Of a stretch of DNA of 64,000 nucleotides, positions 43,301 to 53,817 are shown in pieces. The notes under the pieces were generated by a model, which worked only from the letters and a program-made list of their open reading frames with translations, searched no databases and had not been told where the DNA came from. Source of the stretch: Antedon mediterranea (lineage: Eukaryota; Echinodermata; Crinoidea; Comatulida; Antedonidae). The DNA lies in the NCBI RefSeq assembly GCF_964355755.1, contig NC_092670.1:9115201-9179200 (forward strand), written 5' to 3'. The position numbers and the translations under genes were made by a program. Each line of letters starts with the position of its first letter. Positions within the stretch are counted from its first letter, which is position 1.

Positions 43301-45960
43301 AATAAGAAAGGATAAAGATCCCAGATTATCTTTATTATAAAAGAACTTCAGCAGGACTGGCTCAAATTGGGATTCAAATGGATAATGTCTCCGATCTCGC
43401 TGACCAATACAATAATGTATTGCAGTACATCCTTGACCAACATGCTCCGTTAACAACTAAACTGGTCACCATTAGACCACGGGCACCATGGTACACGAAT
43501 GAACTCCGTGAAGCGAAGTGCGTCAAACGGAGATCAGAACGCAGAATGTTGAAATCTGGTTTGGATATCGACAAACAGAGGTACAAGTTGGAATGCAAAG
43601 CATATAAAGATATGCTAGATCTAGCAAAATGCAATTATCATCGCAATGAAATCGCTAATGCGGATGACAAGAACCTTTTCCGCATCATAAGTAAACTGTA
43701 CTCGGTCGATTCTTCTCCTGTTCTGCAAAAACACACATCTTCAATGGATCTCGCAAACCAGTTTGGCTGTTTCTTTAATGAAAAGATTCTGAAGATTTGC
43801 AAGAAACTTAACTCCATAAACACTCCACTAATAACTGTCAACGTCGACGAGTCATGTAATAGTAGTTTCGCTGAATTTGAGCAAACATCAGAAGATACGG
43901 TACGCAAAGTCATCGCTGAAAGCGCATCTAAGTCCAGTAGACTTGACCCAATTCCAACACGGTTACTAAAAAACTGCATTGACGCTCTACTACCGCATAT
44001 CACTAAAATCGTCAACATGTCGCTGTCATCAGGTACTGTACCATCTGCATTTAAATTGTCCCTCCTTATGCCACTGTTGAAAAAGCAAAATCTCGACTCC
44101 AACGTCCTACAAAATTATAGACCAATAGCAAATCTTCCCTTCCTTTTCAAAGTCTTGGAAAGAATTGCAACTGCTCAGATAAAAGCATATATGGATGAAC
44201 ATTTCCTGTTTTCAAAAGTCCAATCAGCCTACCGCCGCTTCCACTCAACTGAAACCGCTTTATTACGTGTTACAAACGATCTACTACTTGCTTTAGACAA
44301 AGGTAATGAAGCGGTACTTATTCTACTCGACTACTCCGCCGCATTTGACACTATCAATCATGATTTATTATTTCAACGTCTTCAGAAAAGATACGGCATA
44401 AGCGGAACCGCATTGAAATGGTTTATTTCATATTTTGAGAATCGTAGACAAGCAATCATTGTGGGTGATTCGATGTCTGATGAGTTCGCTCTACCCTGGG
44501 GTGTACCGCAGGGATCCGTAAAAGGTCCACTCGATTTCATCTTATACACTGGACCACTCAGCAACATCATTGATTCCCACCCGGAAGTTCGTCATATGAT
44601 CTATGCAGATGACACTCAACTATATTTAATCATGAAACCTACACATCACTCTGAATCTGTTAACAGCCTTGAATCATGCATTGCAGATGTTCGCTCATGG
44701 GCCATTCAAAATAAACTCATGCTCAACGACTCCAAGACTGAAATGATCCATTTTCATTCAAAGTTCCGCGAGGCATCATCATTTCCTTTGGTCCATATCG
44801 GAGATACTTGTGTCTCTACCTCCAGCTCAGCCAGAAATCTAGGTGTCCAACTAGACAACAGCCTCGGTTTAAAAGAACACATTCGTAATGTTTGCCGTGG
44901 TGCTTCCTTTGGAATTTACCAGATCGGCCAGATTCGTAAGTACCTTGACAAAACATCAACTGAACGTCTTGTTCATGCTTTTGTTTCATCTCGTCTGGAC
45001 TGTAATAACTCGCTTCTGTACGGCCTACCAACTTCTTATCTGTCTCCTCTTCAACGAATCCAAAATTCCGCCGCAAGACTTATCACTGGCACTAAACGAC
45101 ATGAACATATTTCTCCAGTTTTACGTGACTTACACTGGTTGCCTGTAGATCAGCGCATTCGTTTTAAAATCCTGTTGCTGACATATAAGGCCATCAACGG
45201 ATGTGCTCCAGCCTACATATGTGGCATCATTACTCCGTCAACCAACTCTTCGCTTCGTTCATCCAGCAGACTTCTTCTAAAACCTGGATCCCGTTCCAGA
45301 ACTCGGTTTTACGGTGATCGTGCTTTCGCTGTCGTAGCCCCAAAACTCTGGAACACTCTACCCCTCGAAATACGCTCATCAAAATCTGTTATCACATTTA
45401 AAACTAAACTCAAAACTCATCTCTTCAGAGAAGCATAATCACACGCTACTACTTGCACAGATCTTGGAAAACACAGCGCTTTGAAACCTTTGTCTCTTGC
45501 GCTTTATAAATGTTATTTATTATTATTATTATATATTGTATTAAATAGGTTATTTTATTCATTATCCTATTCACAGTTATTTTTAACACTCTGATGAAGA
45601 ATAATCAACTTTTGATGGGGGAAAATAAGATTTTCCATCCCTTCCTCTTTTCCTTGCTAAAATAAAAACTATGTAACAATAAGATTATCATTATATAATT
45701 TACCATAAATTAACCTAAGTTTTTTTTGTAACAGTGATGAAACAGATATGGAAATAAGTGATGACAGCGAAGAAGATGAGAAAAAAGATGAATCGGAATC
45801 AGATGAAGACATTCCAAAGAAGAAGAAAAATGAAGAAGCTGACAACAATGACTTTCAGACTTTAAGTATTGGTGATAAGGAATTGAAACGGCTATCAAAG
45901 CTCACGTTAACAGATACACAGTGGGTCGGGGATTTACTTAAGGAGGAACTTAAAAGTTAA
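40365..45960 (+). CDS. WDR75: WDR75/UTP17-like, C-terminal third only (six exons)
   Basis: Exons: 40365-40456, 40950-41036, 41685-41932, 42356-42493, 42928-43019, 45735-45960, all with AG and GT borders and matching phases; 293 codons to the TAA. WDR75 is a WD-repeat subunit of the nucleolar small-subunit processome, needed for pre-rRNA transcription and processing. The order of blocks fits the family: a last WD-type stretch (CVWNLLTCSMSWNVCM), VYVFEANSPKPVATY, IFIPRLQPLS, WLQRSQLYMMTKKQDLYTV, LPATPFSLLIEQNK, LLSAPAHVLPPVRTLCSSF, then an acidic/lysine tail (SDDSEEDEKKDESESDED) and a short C-terminal helix. About the first 540 residues are missing, and the FREP array begins 1.2 kb upstream on the other strand. 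A LINE fills the last intron. It may be a truncated duplicate or a misassembly. Confidence 0.85.
40579..40764 (-). repeat. tRNA-derived SINE, second copy of the 2256-2513 family
   Basis: On the minus strand it has GGCTTGGTGATTATGATGCT and the B-box word GGGTTCAACTCCCG, then CCCAAAGACTTGTAATAAGA, TTTATGTAGAGCAT and an A-run. It lies between the first two visible exons of the WDR75-like gene. Confidence 0.75.
43376..45540 (+). mobile_element. 5'-truncated CR1/L2-type LINE with open reverse-transcriptase ORF
   Basis: The open frame 43378-45438 (686 codons) covers the region after the endonuclease through to the ORF2 end. RT marks: NYRPIANLPFLFKVLERI, SAYRRFHSTETALLRV, the catalytic-block LLDYSAAFDTINHDLL, GVPQGSVKGPL and YADDTQLY. 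The C-terminal part has HEHISPVLRDLHWLPV and LWNTLPLEIRSSKSVITFKT. The APE endonuclease domain is absent, so it cannot move by itself. The tail is TATAAATG followed by (ATT)n at about 45510-45535. It sits in the last WDR75 intron in the same direction. The long intact frame points to recent insertion. Confidence 0.9.
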
Positions 45961-47110
45961 ACATTTATTGATTTTTTTCTTATTTTTAAATTTTAGTAGC
46001 CTATCTATTGTTTTATTTTTAACATTTTCAATTTTGATGACATGTTACCATGTTAGAAGGCTCAGGGTGGATGAAACAGACAGTACAGTAAAGACTCTTG
46101 TGTGTGAACAGTACCTCCACATGCCATACCAGCCAATGGAGCTTGCTCTTGGCCCATTAAACTAATCACAATCAAGCATATGGACTGGCCTGGAAAATGC
46201 TCTTCTACCAGTGATCTAATTTCATCTGCCTCAGAAAAAATATATTTCTATTTTCTCTTCTAAGTCAGAAGAAAAAATCCATTAGTTACCATTAATAAAA
46301 TAAGTTATATTTGTTTTATGTTATCTGAAATTATTCAGATGATCTTCTTGTATAAATAGCTAAATTTCAACATCTTAATACTTTTAAACAAATACCAGCC
46401 ATAATACGTTCTATTTTGTTGCTATTTTATTGTCCAAATATAGTACTACAGTATATTCATTTCTATTAAATTAGGCTTAAAATTACATAAAAATGTGACA
46501 ACACTGTAACACAATTTCTGATATAAGAAATTTGTTATTAAATTAGTTATGAATATTGATGTCATTTCTTCCAATATGATGTAGTTTTTCGTAACATGAA
46601 GATTATAGAAGTAATCCATCTCTTGTATCTGAAAAAAAAATAATATGCTATTAAAAATCCTTTTAAAAGATTCTAGTTACCAACCCTAGAATAGTAAAAA
46701 GCATACCTCACCTGACATTTTTTTGTGTATATTATAATTAAAATAATTTTCAGACATTGTTGTTACCACTCTTCTTTTCAGACAGCAGGTGATCGTATAT
46801 AGAAATTCCCCTTAAAAATCCACTAATTTGAATCGTGTATGACAATGTGAGACATGAACAAAAAATTATATGAATAAAGTATTAGATATTGTGCGTCTTT
46901 TTGTATAACAAGTCGGTGTTTCAATTTTTGTCTAAAAAAACGTGCATTAGTATTACACGTATGAAACGTACCAAAATATTTTTCTTTAACAAATATTAGA
47001 TCGAAACACGGTTTAGAACCTAGACTTAATTGTGCTTCTGAAAATGGCAACAAGTTAAACAATCAATATTATAATCAACTTACTTGTAGGTGTGTACTTA
47101 ATTGGTCAAC
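45961..47110. other. 3' flank of WDR75-like gene; no other gene seen
   Basis: A possible poly(A) signal AATAAA is at 46294-46299. The rest is AT-rich with no recognised exon or repeat. The open frame 46823-47062 on the minus strand has no support. Confidence 0.5.
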
Positions 47111-48483
47111 TTAGTTACATATGTAATGGCCGCCTCCATAGTTTGTGCACTGCGCTGCTTGGTTACCACACGCACTCACTATATTGTCACATGGGTCTAT
47201 CGGGAAAGAAATAATGAAAGTACTAATGCTTAGTTCCCACTAAAGCGTGGTTCCCACTAGCGACGAAAACGTACCGTAACGCAACCTACGCAACATTAGA
47301 AAATGCCTTTACGATAATTGTGTTTTCCCCCGCCTGCAGGAAATCAAATCTGCGATGTTTGCAGCACTGTTGCGTCGTCGTTTCCCACTTCTGATTACGC
47401 AATACAGCACTTTGCGTCAAAATGTCGCTGGATTGCGTTGCGTTGCATTGCTAGTGGGATCCAAGCTTTAAGAAGCCACACAAGGACGAAAGCGCAACGT
47501 GAGTGATTTAACCAATCTCAGGCGATGGATTATTTGAACTTTCGGTTTTCATTGGTCAACTTTCTTGCGTCTCTAGTGAGAACTATAAACTTAATAAGAG
47601 TAAAGAAATTAAAAGGGTAACCATTTAGAATATAATCATTGGTTAAGGCAGTGTTTCGTCACACGCCAGGTTCAAGTCATATAAAGCATTGATGCGTGTG
47701 CATGCTTGCTTACTTACCGGAACTTTTCGAGCAAAAGGTTGTTTTCAAACCAGTGATAAACGCTCCAGAGTAGCAGTATTGTCCTGATGGACATGGGTTG
47801 CCAACACAATAATCACGCTCTGTATAGAAATCAACAACTTTAATACCCATATTATTGATAGAGAAACTTTGACTATGTTTTAGTCTTTAGCTAGTTTGTC
47901 CTGGACTTAATTCAGGACTAAAGTTAGTCCTCAAGAATACGGGTTTAATTGTGTAAATGAAAAATGAGTTGCAATTTAAACTTGCAAAAGAAAATTTAAA
48001 ATCAAACCAATAGTTTGTAATTATTTTCAATCTGTTAATAATAAAGTAATACATTTATACTGTATATTAAATTAATCCATAACTGATTACAAAAGTGTTG
48101 TAATCGTCGTCGTTATGTCGATTATTAGGCCCATTTATACTATACTATAGTACAGTACTACAACTAGATAAATATGATTTTCTTCTTACATAACATGCAC
48201 AAAAGAAATTTCATGAAAAAGAATAACCATCTATGCTGCCTTTGATAAAAATATTATGTTCACGTCATGATTAGTAAGTATAATAATATCGTCACAATAC
48301 TATTTCATTATTTTTATCATGACATCATTTTATGCACCCGAATTTATTTGATTTTATTTCAACAATATTTTATGTAGGTGGTCCATCCAGCATCAGCTTA
48401 TCATTAGGGACCCTCAAACAAAACAAACAGAAAATACAAAATAAACTATAAAAACACAAAATCAACAAAGATATAAAAAATAA

Positions 48484-48523
<40 letters not shown>

Positions 48524-49300
48524 CAATGATGTTGCGTAGCACTGTGTAAATTATATATAAATCATACTGTAAATTATAGAAACAGTGCTCATATTCGGAA
48601 CATGATCTCATAATCGCGTCGAGCATAGCTCATTGGCGAAAGTTCCGTATTTTTTAGTTGTATGAAAAAATGTCTCTGGCTGGATTCGAACCTGCAACCT
48701 CTCGCTTACAGGGCGAGTATCATACCACTAGACCACAGAGCCATGTATGGTATTATCACAGATTTTCACCCACCAGATACATTCTCTCATACAACAAACG
48801 CCCTCACAATCAGTGGAGGCTTGACAAGTCAGAATAAATTCCAACTTTAATTCGCAACGGTTTTTTAAATAATATTGTGTATATGTAAATCAATGATGTT
48901 GCGTAGCACTGTGTAAATTATATATAAATCATACTGTAAATTATAGAAACAGTGCTCATATTCGGAACATGATCTCATAATCGCGTCGAGCATAGCTCAT
49001 TGGCGAAAGTTCCGTATTTTTTAGTTGTATGAAAAAATGTCTCTGGCTGGATTCGAACCTGCAACCTCTCGCTTACAGGGCGAGTATCATACCACTAGAC
49101 CACAGAGCCATGTATGGTATTATCACAGATTTTCACCCACCAGATACATTCTCTCATACAACAAACGCCCTCACAATCAGTGGAGGCTTGACAAGTCAGA
49201 ATAAATTCCAACTTACGGAACTTTCGCCAATGAGCTATGCTCGACGCGATTATGAGATCATGTTCCGAATATGAGCACTGTTTCTATAATTTACAGTATG

Positions 49301-49358
<58 letters not shown>

Positions 49359-49377
49359 GTATATATATATGTATATG

Positions 49378-49425
<48 letters not shown>

Positions 49426-49440
49426 CATACATATATATAC

Positions 49441-49471
<31 letters not shown>

Positions 49472-51720
49472 AACAAATCAGGCAAAGAACATTATATCAT
49501 TATACAGTAGGCCAACAATGAAAGAAGGATAACAAGAAAAAAAATCAGGAGAGAGAGAAGGTGTTTTTTCAAAAGAGATTTAAAGGAGAAGAAATTGTAG
49601 GAGTTACGAATGCCAAAAGGTAGAGAATTAAAGAAAGAAGAAGCATTGAAACTAAAAGAAAGTTTAAAGAGTTCAAGGTAAGGACGAGGGATAAGAAGAT
49701 CTCCTTTAGTAATTTGCCTAGTGTTCATACGGCCGTTGGAAGTGACTTTAGTTAAAAGCTGACAGATAGTAAGAGGAGCATGCAGAGTGATGTAGGGCTT
49801 TGAAATATAGACCAGCAACTTAGCAAGCTGAAAAAGAGGTATCGTTCATGGAAGGGGAGAGTCTTAGATTCTGTATCTGTCACGATATTCTATCTGACTG
49901 ACTATCGCAAGTCATTTAGTCTAGAAATAAGACAGCTGTAAGTACTTTTTAAATACATTCTAGCCCTCGCGCAAAAAATGAGAGCTTTTATATGCTGTAC
50001 CAGACGAAAGGACCCTAATTAATTTGCTGACTAGACTATTCATCTCAAAGTTTGCAAATTAGACAGGTTATTCTACTATTTCTACTTTATTTTATCTCAT
50101 TTCTGCTCAAACTCTTGGAATTGGAAACTCTTTTAAGTTAATTTGGTCGTTCTAAATTAAATGTCTGTTCTACTACTGTGGTAGTAAACTCACTTTTCAG
50201 CTCCCGTATTTGCATTTCTTCAATGTATTCATCCATTAAATCTCGTAAATTGTAGGTTGGGCTTGTCAGAGCCACTCCAACGCAGAGGGCGACACAAATC
50301 AGTAAAAGACTAGCTCGAGTCATATTTGTTGTCAATCTACAAGAAGATATTTGAAATGTATGTATTATCAGTATTATCTCAACAATGTTAAGCTCAGTCT
50401 GCACTATATCAAACGTATATAACATTTGATAGTGTAGACAGAGCTTAAAATTGCCACATAGGCCTACTTTTTTTTTGTCAAACTATTTTGATTGTGTAAA
50501 CAGAGAGAGATTTAGTAAGAAATTGAATATAATCAAGTAGTTACATAAAAATCATTTTCAATTATAAACTTTGACGTATAAAATTCACTGAATATGAAAC
50601 CTTTCAAAAGGTCATTAAACTTCTCATGCTCCGGCCTATTTCAAATAAAATCGCAACACTCCCACACACACACTGTATTAAGCCCAAGTCAACACTGAAG
50701 CAGCAGCGTCCATTGTGTTCAAAGGCCCACCCTTGTTTGCCAAATACCTTGCAATAATACGCAAGTAAAATAGTACTATTGAAAATGTTTGTTATCCAGG
50801 TAGATGAGGTCAAGATGTTAAAGCATTGTACTTTTGTGTTGTACTCTGCGCAAATATTTAAAAACCTCTTTTGTCAGAAGACGCCTTATTTTTTTGATAA
50901 ATGAAACTAAATTAAATTTTTAAAATTACATAATAAAAAAAATAAGGCTTACAAATTTGATAAAAACATGATTGATAAATAAGTTTGTTTACAATTTGTG
51001 AAAGGTGGAAAACAATAAAAATAATTTCAGATTTTATGTATGCTTTAATGTATTACAAATCGACGTAGAAATACTACACTATTGATGTTTTTATGGAAAA
51101 TTGTAAATTGCTGGCATTAAAGTGGGTTTACACCTAATATGGATTAAAGAACATTCTTTAGACTTTCCCTTTTCTTTAACGATTTAATGCTACTGATTAA
51201 ATTAAATATTAACAATATTTACAATATTTTTTTCATAAAATATCATACATTACATTTATTATTACCTAGGAAATGAGCTTGACAATATAAAGTAAAATTG
51301 ATTGTTTCTAAATATTAGGATAGATTTTTTCCTCTGAGGAATGTAAACTCTTTTTCTCCTATTATCAGAACATCCTAAACCAGGCCTTAATTTGCGTCGA
51401 TCTTCATAGAATTTTGCAATAAGCACGAATACATAAAGTTTGTACGCAAACAATGCTTAAATCGTTGTTAAAAAATAATAGGTCTACACAGTGTACAGTA
51501 TCCATATAAATATATCAATTCAATTATGAATTAATAATATAATAAGTTTGACACTTTGATAAGCAGCGTCAGAATATATAGAAGATATTGATGTATTGTT
51601 TTATGTTTCAAATCGCTGTTGGTTTTGATTGAATAGGCCTAAAATAAAAATAAAATAAAATATATTGTTAGTACTTACCACGTTTAATACGTATGAGTTC
51701 TTCACTGAATAACTTGAAGA
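47111..51720 (-). CDS. Secreted eight-cysteine peptide gene 1 (105-residue precursor)
   Basis: Coding exons: signal/propeptide 50194-50323, Cys exon A 47718-47819, Cys exon B 47111-47196; 318 nt, phases fit. A 5' UTR exon ends at 51678 (GTAAGT donor), and TATAAG lies at about 51751. Residues 1-20 form a signal peptide ([20 protein letters not shown]), 21-43 an acidic propeptide, and then comes K-K-R (43-45), a likely furin-type cleavage site. The mature part has Cys at 48, 53, 59, 73, 80, 87, 94 and 104 and ends one residue later. It has [17 protein letters not shown] in the first half and [17 protein letters not shown] in the second. I do not recognise the family; the first half is slightly EGF-like. 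A defence or toxin-like peptide is possible but not shown. Its introns contain a MITE, tRNA-like repeats, an AT microsatellite and a LINE end. Confidence 0.7.
47231..47587. mobile_element. 357-bp MITE between the two Cys exons of peptide gene 1
   Basis: The ends are TAGTTCCCACTAAAGCG and the complement TATAGTTCTCACTAGAGACG. The word TTCCCACTAGCGACG repeats inside near the left end, and TGCTAGTGGGATCC lies near the right. The GC content is higher than the surroundings. No coding capacity. Confidence 0.6.
48672..48742 (-). repeat. tRNA-like module, copy 1
   Basis: On the minus strand it folds as a cloverleaf: acceptor GGCTCTG against CAGAGAC (6 of 7 pairs), anticodon stem CTCGC/GCGAG with loop CCTGTAA, and T arm with GGTTCGAATCC. 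It resembles tRNA-Pro by sequence, but the loop centre is TGT and position 33 is C, not T. One T-stem pair is mismatched. Both polymerase III boxes are intact. I call it a tRNA-derived repeat, not a working tRNA. Confidence 0.6.
49039..49109 (-). repeat. tRNA-like module, copy 2
   Basis: Identical by eye to 48672-48742, offset by 367 bp as part of the tandem unit; the same deviations apply. Confidence 0.6.
49302..49472. repeat. AT-rich dinucleotide microsatellite
   Basis: Long (TA)n interrupted by TATATG and TACATA steps. It creates spurious tyrosine/isoleucine frames on both strands that are not genes. A shorter run is at about 48488-48520. Confidence 0.95.
49492..49870 (-). mobile_element. 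LINE ORF2 C-terminal fragment, minus strand
   Basis: The open frame contains [20 protein letters not shown], then [20 protein letters not shown] and [12 protein letters not shown]. This is the usual end of a CR1-like ORF2. It is from a different LINE family than the one at 43.4 kb. 5' and 3' limits are not resolved. Confidence 0.7.
50391..50445. mobile_element. Miniature member (55 bp) of the AGCTCTGTCTACAC MITE family
   Basis: AGCTCAGTCTGCACTATATC at the left and the complement of TTTGATAGTGTAGACAGAGC at the right leave a loop of only about 10 bases. The ends match the MITE at 19365-19519. Confidence 0.7.
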
Positions 51721-53817
51721 ATGTGGTTTGGGTTTGGCAGATCAACTTCTTATAGAGAATTAATGTTTACTTTGTACGCTTTGTTTATTTTAAAGAGTTT
51801 AGTATATTTACTTTCAAATACAGTGATCTTTTATCATTTTTGTGACTTATGTTTGCCGACTAATTCATGTTTTACTGAAAGAGTGGTGATCACAAACTGT
51901 TTGTCAGGTCACCTGAAAACTTTCTATGGGAGTGCAGTCCTAAGCTTTTGATGTCGACGCTGGCTTCTTGGTCAGGAACACGTGCCAAATACTTGCTCTC
52001 TACAATTCACTAATATAAACTCACTGATTTAAATTTTATACATACAAGTACAAAACTGTGTAAATCGGGAAAAATCAAATATGATATATTATTTATGTTA
52101 AATTTGTACCCACTAACAAACTTTTAAGTTTGTAAGTAAAAAATATTTCAACACTATAGTAACAAATCAGCAAGTTATATTGTATTTTAACACTAGTAGA
52201 ATTCCTGTACGCTACAAAGTTGATTTTGAAATCAAGTGTAGGTCAAGTGGATTGACAATGCATATTTGCATATTTCAGGTCAGGTGGGCCATCGTGTAAA
52301 AACTACGCTATAGAATCATTAACCGGTACACTTCGTGTCAACCTTGTTTAAGGGAAGCTTATCCGCCAGACATTATTGCTACGATTGTAAGTAATTATAA
52401 TCATTACGTATATTTTTCATCTAATTATAATGTGACAAACATGTATGTATCGTATTATTTCTATGCTAAACTGATACCGCAGCTCGTCTGTGTAAATTAG
52501 CATTTATACTGTATCATTCATTAAGTATGTTCACCATTGTTGTTGGCTAAGACCTGTACTTCATAGAGAAGATGTGATTGTGTAAAAGACACTTTATCTC
52601 TCTGTTCATCATTCATGATTAGCATTAATATTGTAGTGACAGAACCCCTTTCCCATCCCCTGCAAAATATCATAAATCCGCTGTTTTGCCCATATAACGG
52701 CTTAACAAGTGCCTACATTATATTGAAATTTGCAATAGGCTATAAAGAAAATAAATTCAAACAACGCTTAAACCTAAATACTCTGAATGCCAATTTCAAC
52801 CTATTAAAGTTCATTCATTTAAATATCAATTCGTGCTAATCAATTCTGAACTAAAAGTAAAATAAAAGACATAGGCTACATTGACAATTAATGAAAAGCA
52901 AAATCAAAATAGGAATAGGCCTACTGAATGGTATTATAAAGTGTGGTAGGTAGTTGGAAATTCAGCTTTTTATAGATATTTTTTCCTGGAAATCAATTAG
53001 TGACCACATCGTGTATAACTATGTATAGAAATCCAGTCATATTGCTGTTTGGCAAAAACCGGACTTGGATGTCAGTAAGGTTACAATGGCCTCCCTGTCC
53101 ATGTACAAAGTTGCGGTGAGTTAAGCCGAATCAACAGCACAATGGTAAGTCTGGCTGTATATCAGATTGATTACTGACATTTTAAGTAAGGGGGTCAAAA
53201 TACAATATTGATTGTAATCTTTCAATCTTTTTCAAAGTTTAATTTCTAGTAGACCAGTTTCAAACCTCGGCAAGGTCACGCACCTTCTTGATAAACTATT
53301 TGCCGATGTTGTGTCACCGCCGTGTGAACTCTCGCGAATCAAATAATTGTCTTTTGGGTCCTTTGCATTCAGTCGTGTAATCTTAAGATTAGATAAGATA
53401 GGACAAAATGACAGTCCCGTACCTAGTCGGGATAGAAATCACAAACCTCTCCAAACAGTGGCAAACATAGTTTGCAAGCAAAAGTTCGGCGAAGTTTGCT
53501 ACCTATCCTTATAAACAACGGCCTGACCACAAAGAATGAACAGTTAAACCCATGTTTAAACGAAATGAATTTTATTATATGAAATATAGGCTGTGTAAAT
53601 ATTGGAGTCAATTTCTGCTAAAATTGTGGTATCCGTGACATAAAAGTAAAAAGAAGAAAATCCATTCTAATTTGTGCACAAAACGTAATATTATATTCAA
53701 TTACAAACTACTAATGATCCGATTTGGGATTATATTAAATATATATCTATTATAAATGCTGAAACATTGTTATATAATAATTCTTGTCACAACCAGATTT
53801 ATAGAAGGTATGAGGCA
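51721..53817. other. Spacer between peptide genes 1 and 2
   Basis: It holds the promoter of gene 1 (TATAAG at about 51751). No exon, RNA gene or transposon end is recognised in the rest; the frames at 52615-52839 and 53423-53611 are unsupported. Confidence 0.5.

Larger units (their letters stand above)
48521..49310. repeat. Tandem repeat with an inverted end, carrying two tRNA-like modules
   Basis: A unit of about 327 bp (48521-48847) repeats as 48888-49214, apparently without differences. It is followed directly by an inverted copy of the unit's first part (49215 to about 49310 against 48648 to 48551). AT dinucleotide runs lie at both outer ends. The unit starts AATCAATGATGTTGCGTAGC. The result is a mobile-element-like fold-back structure inside the first intron of peptide gene 1. 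Confidence 0.85.

Noticed and set aside
43638-44102. 154-codon open frame on the minus strand
   Set aside because: It is the antisense shadow of the LINE reverse-transcriptase frame.
48672-48742. Functional tRNA gene
   Set aside because: The anticodon loop has C at position 33, one acceptor and one T-stem pair are mismatched, and the module is duplicated inside a repeat unit. It is better explained as a tRNA-derived repeat.
49237-49521. Overlapping open frames rich in Tyr/Ile on both strands
   Set aside because: They are produced by the TA/TG dinucleotide microsatellite; no start context, splice support or domain.
52200-53400. Possible tRNA/SINE head near 53245 (GTTTCAAACCTCGGCAAGG)
   Set aside because: Only a B-box-like word is present, with no A box at the right distance and no repeat elsewhere in the window.
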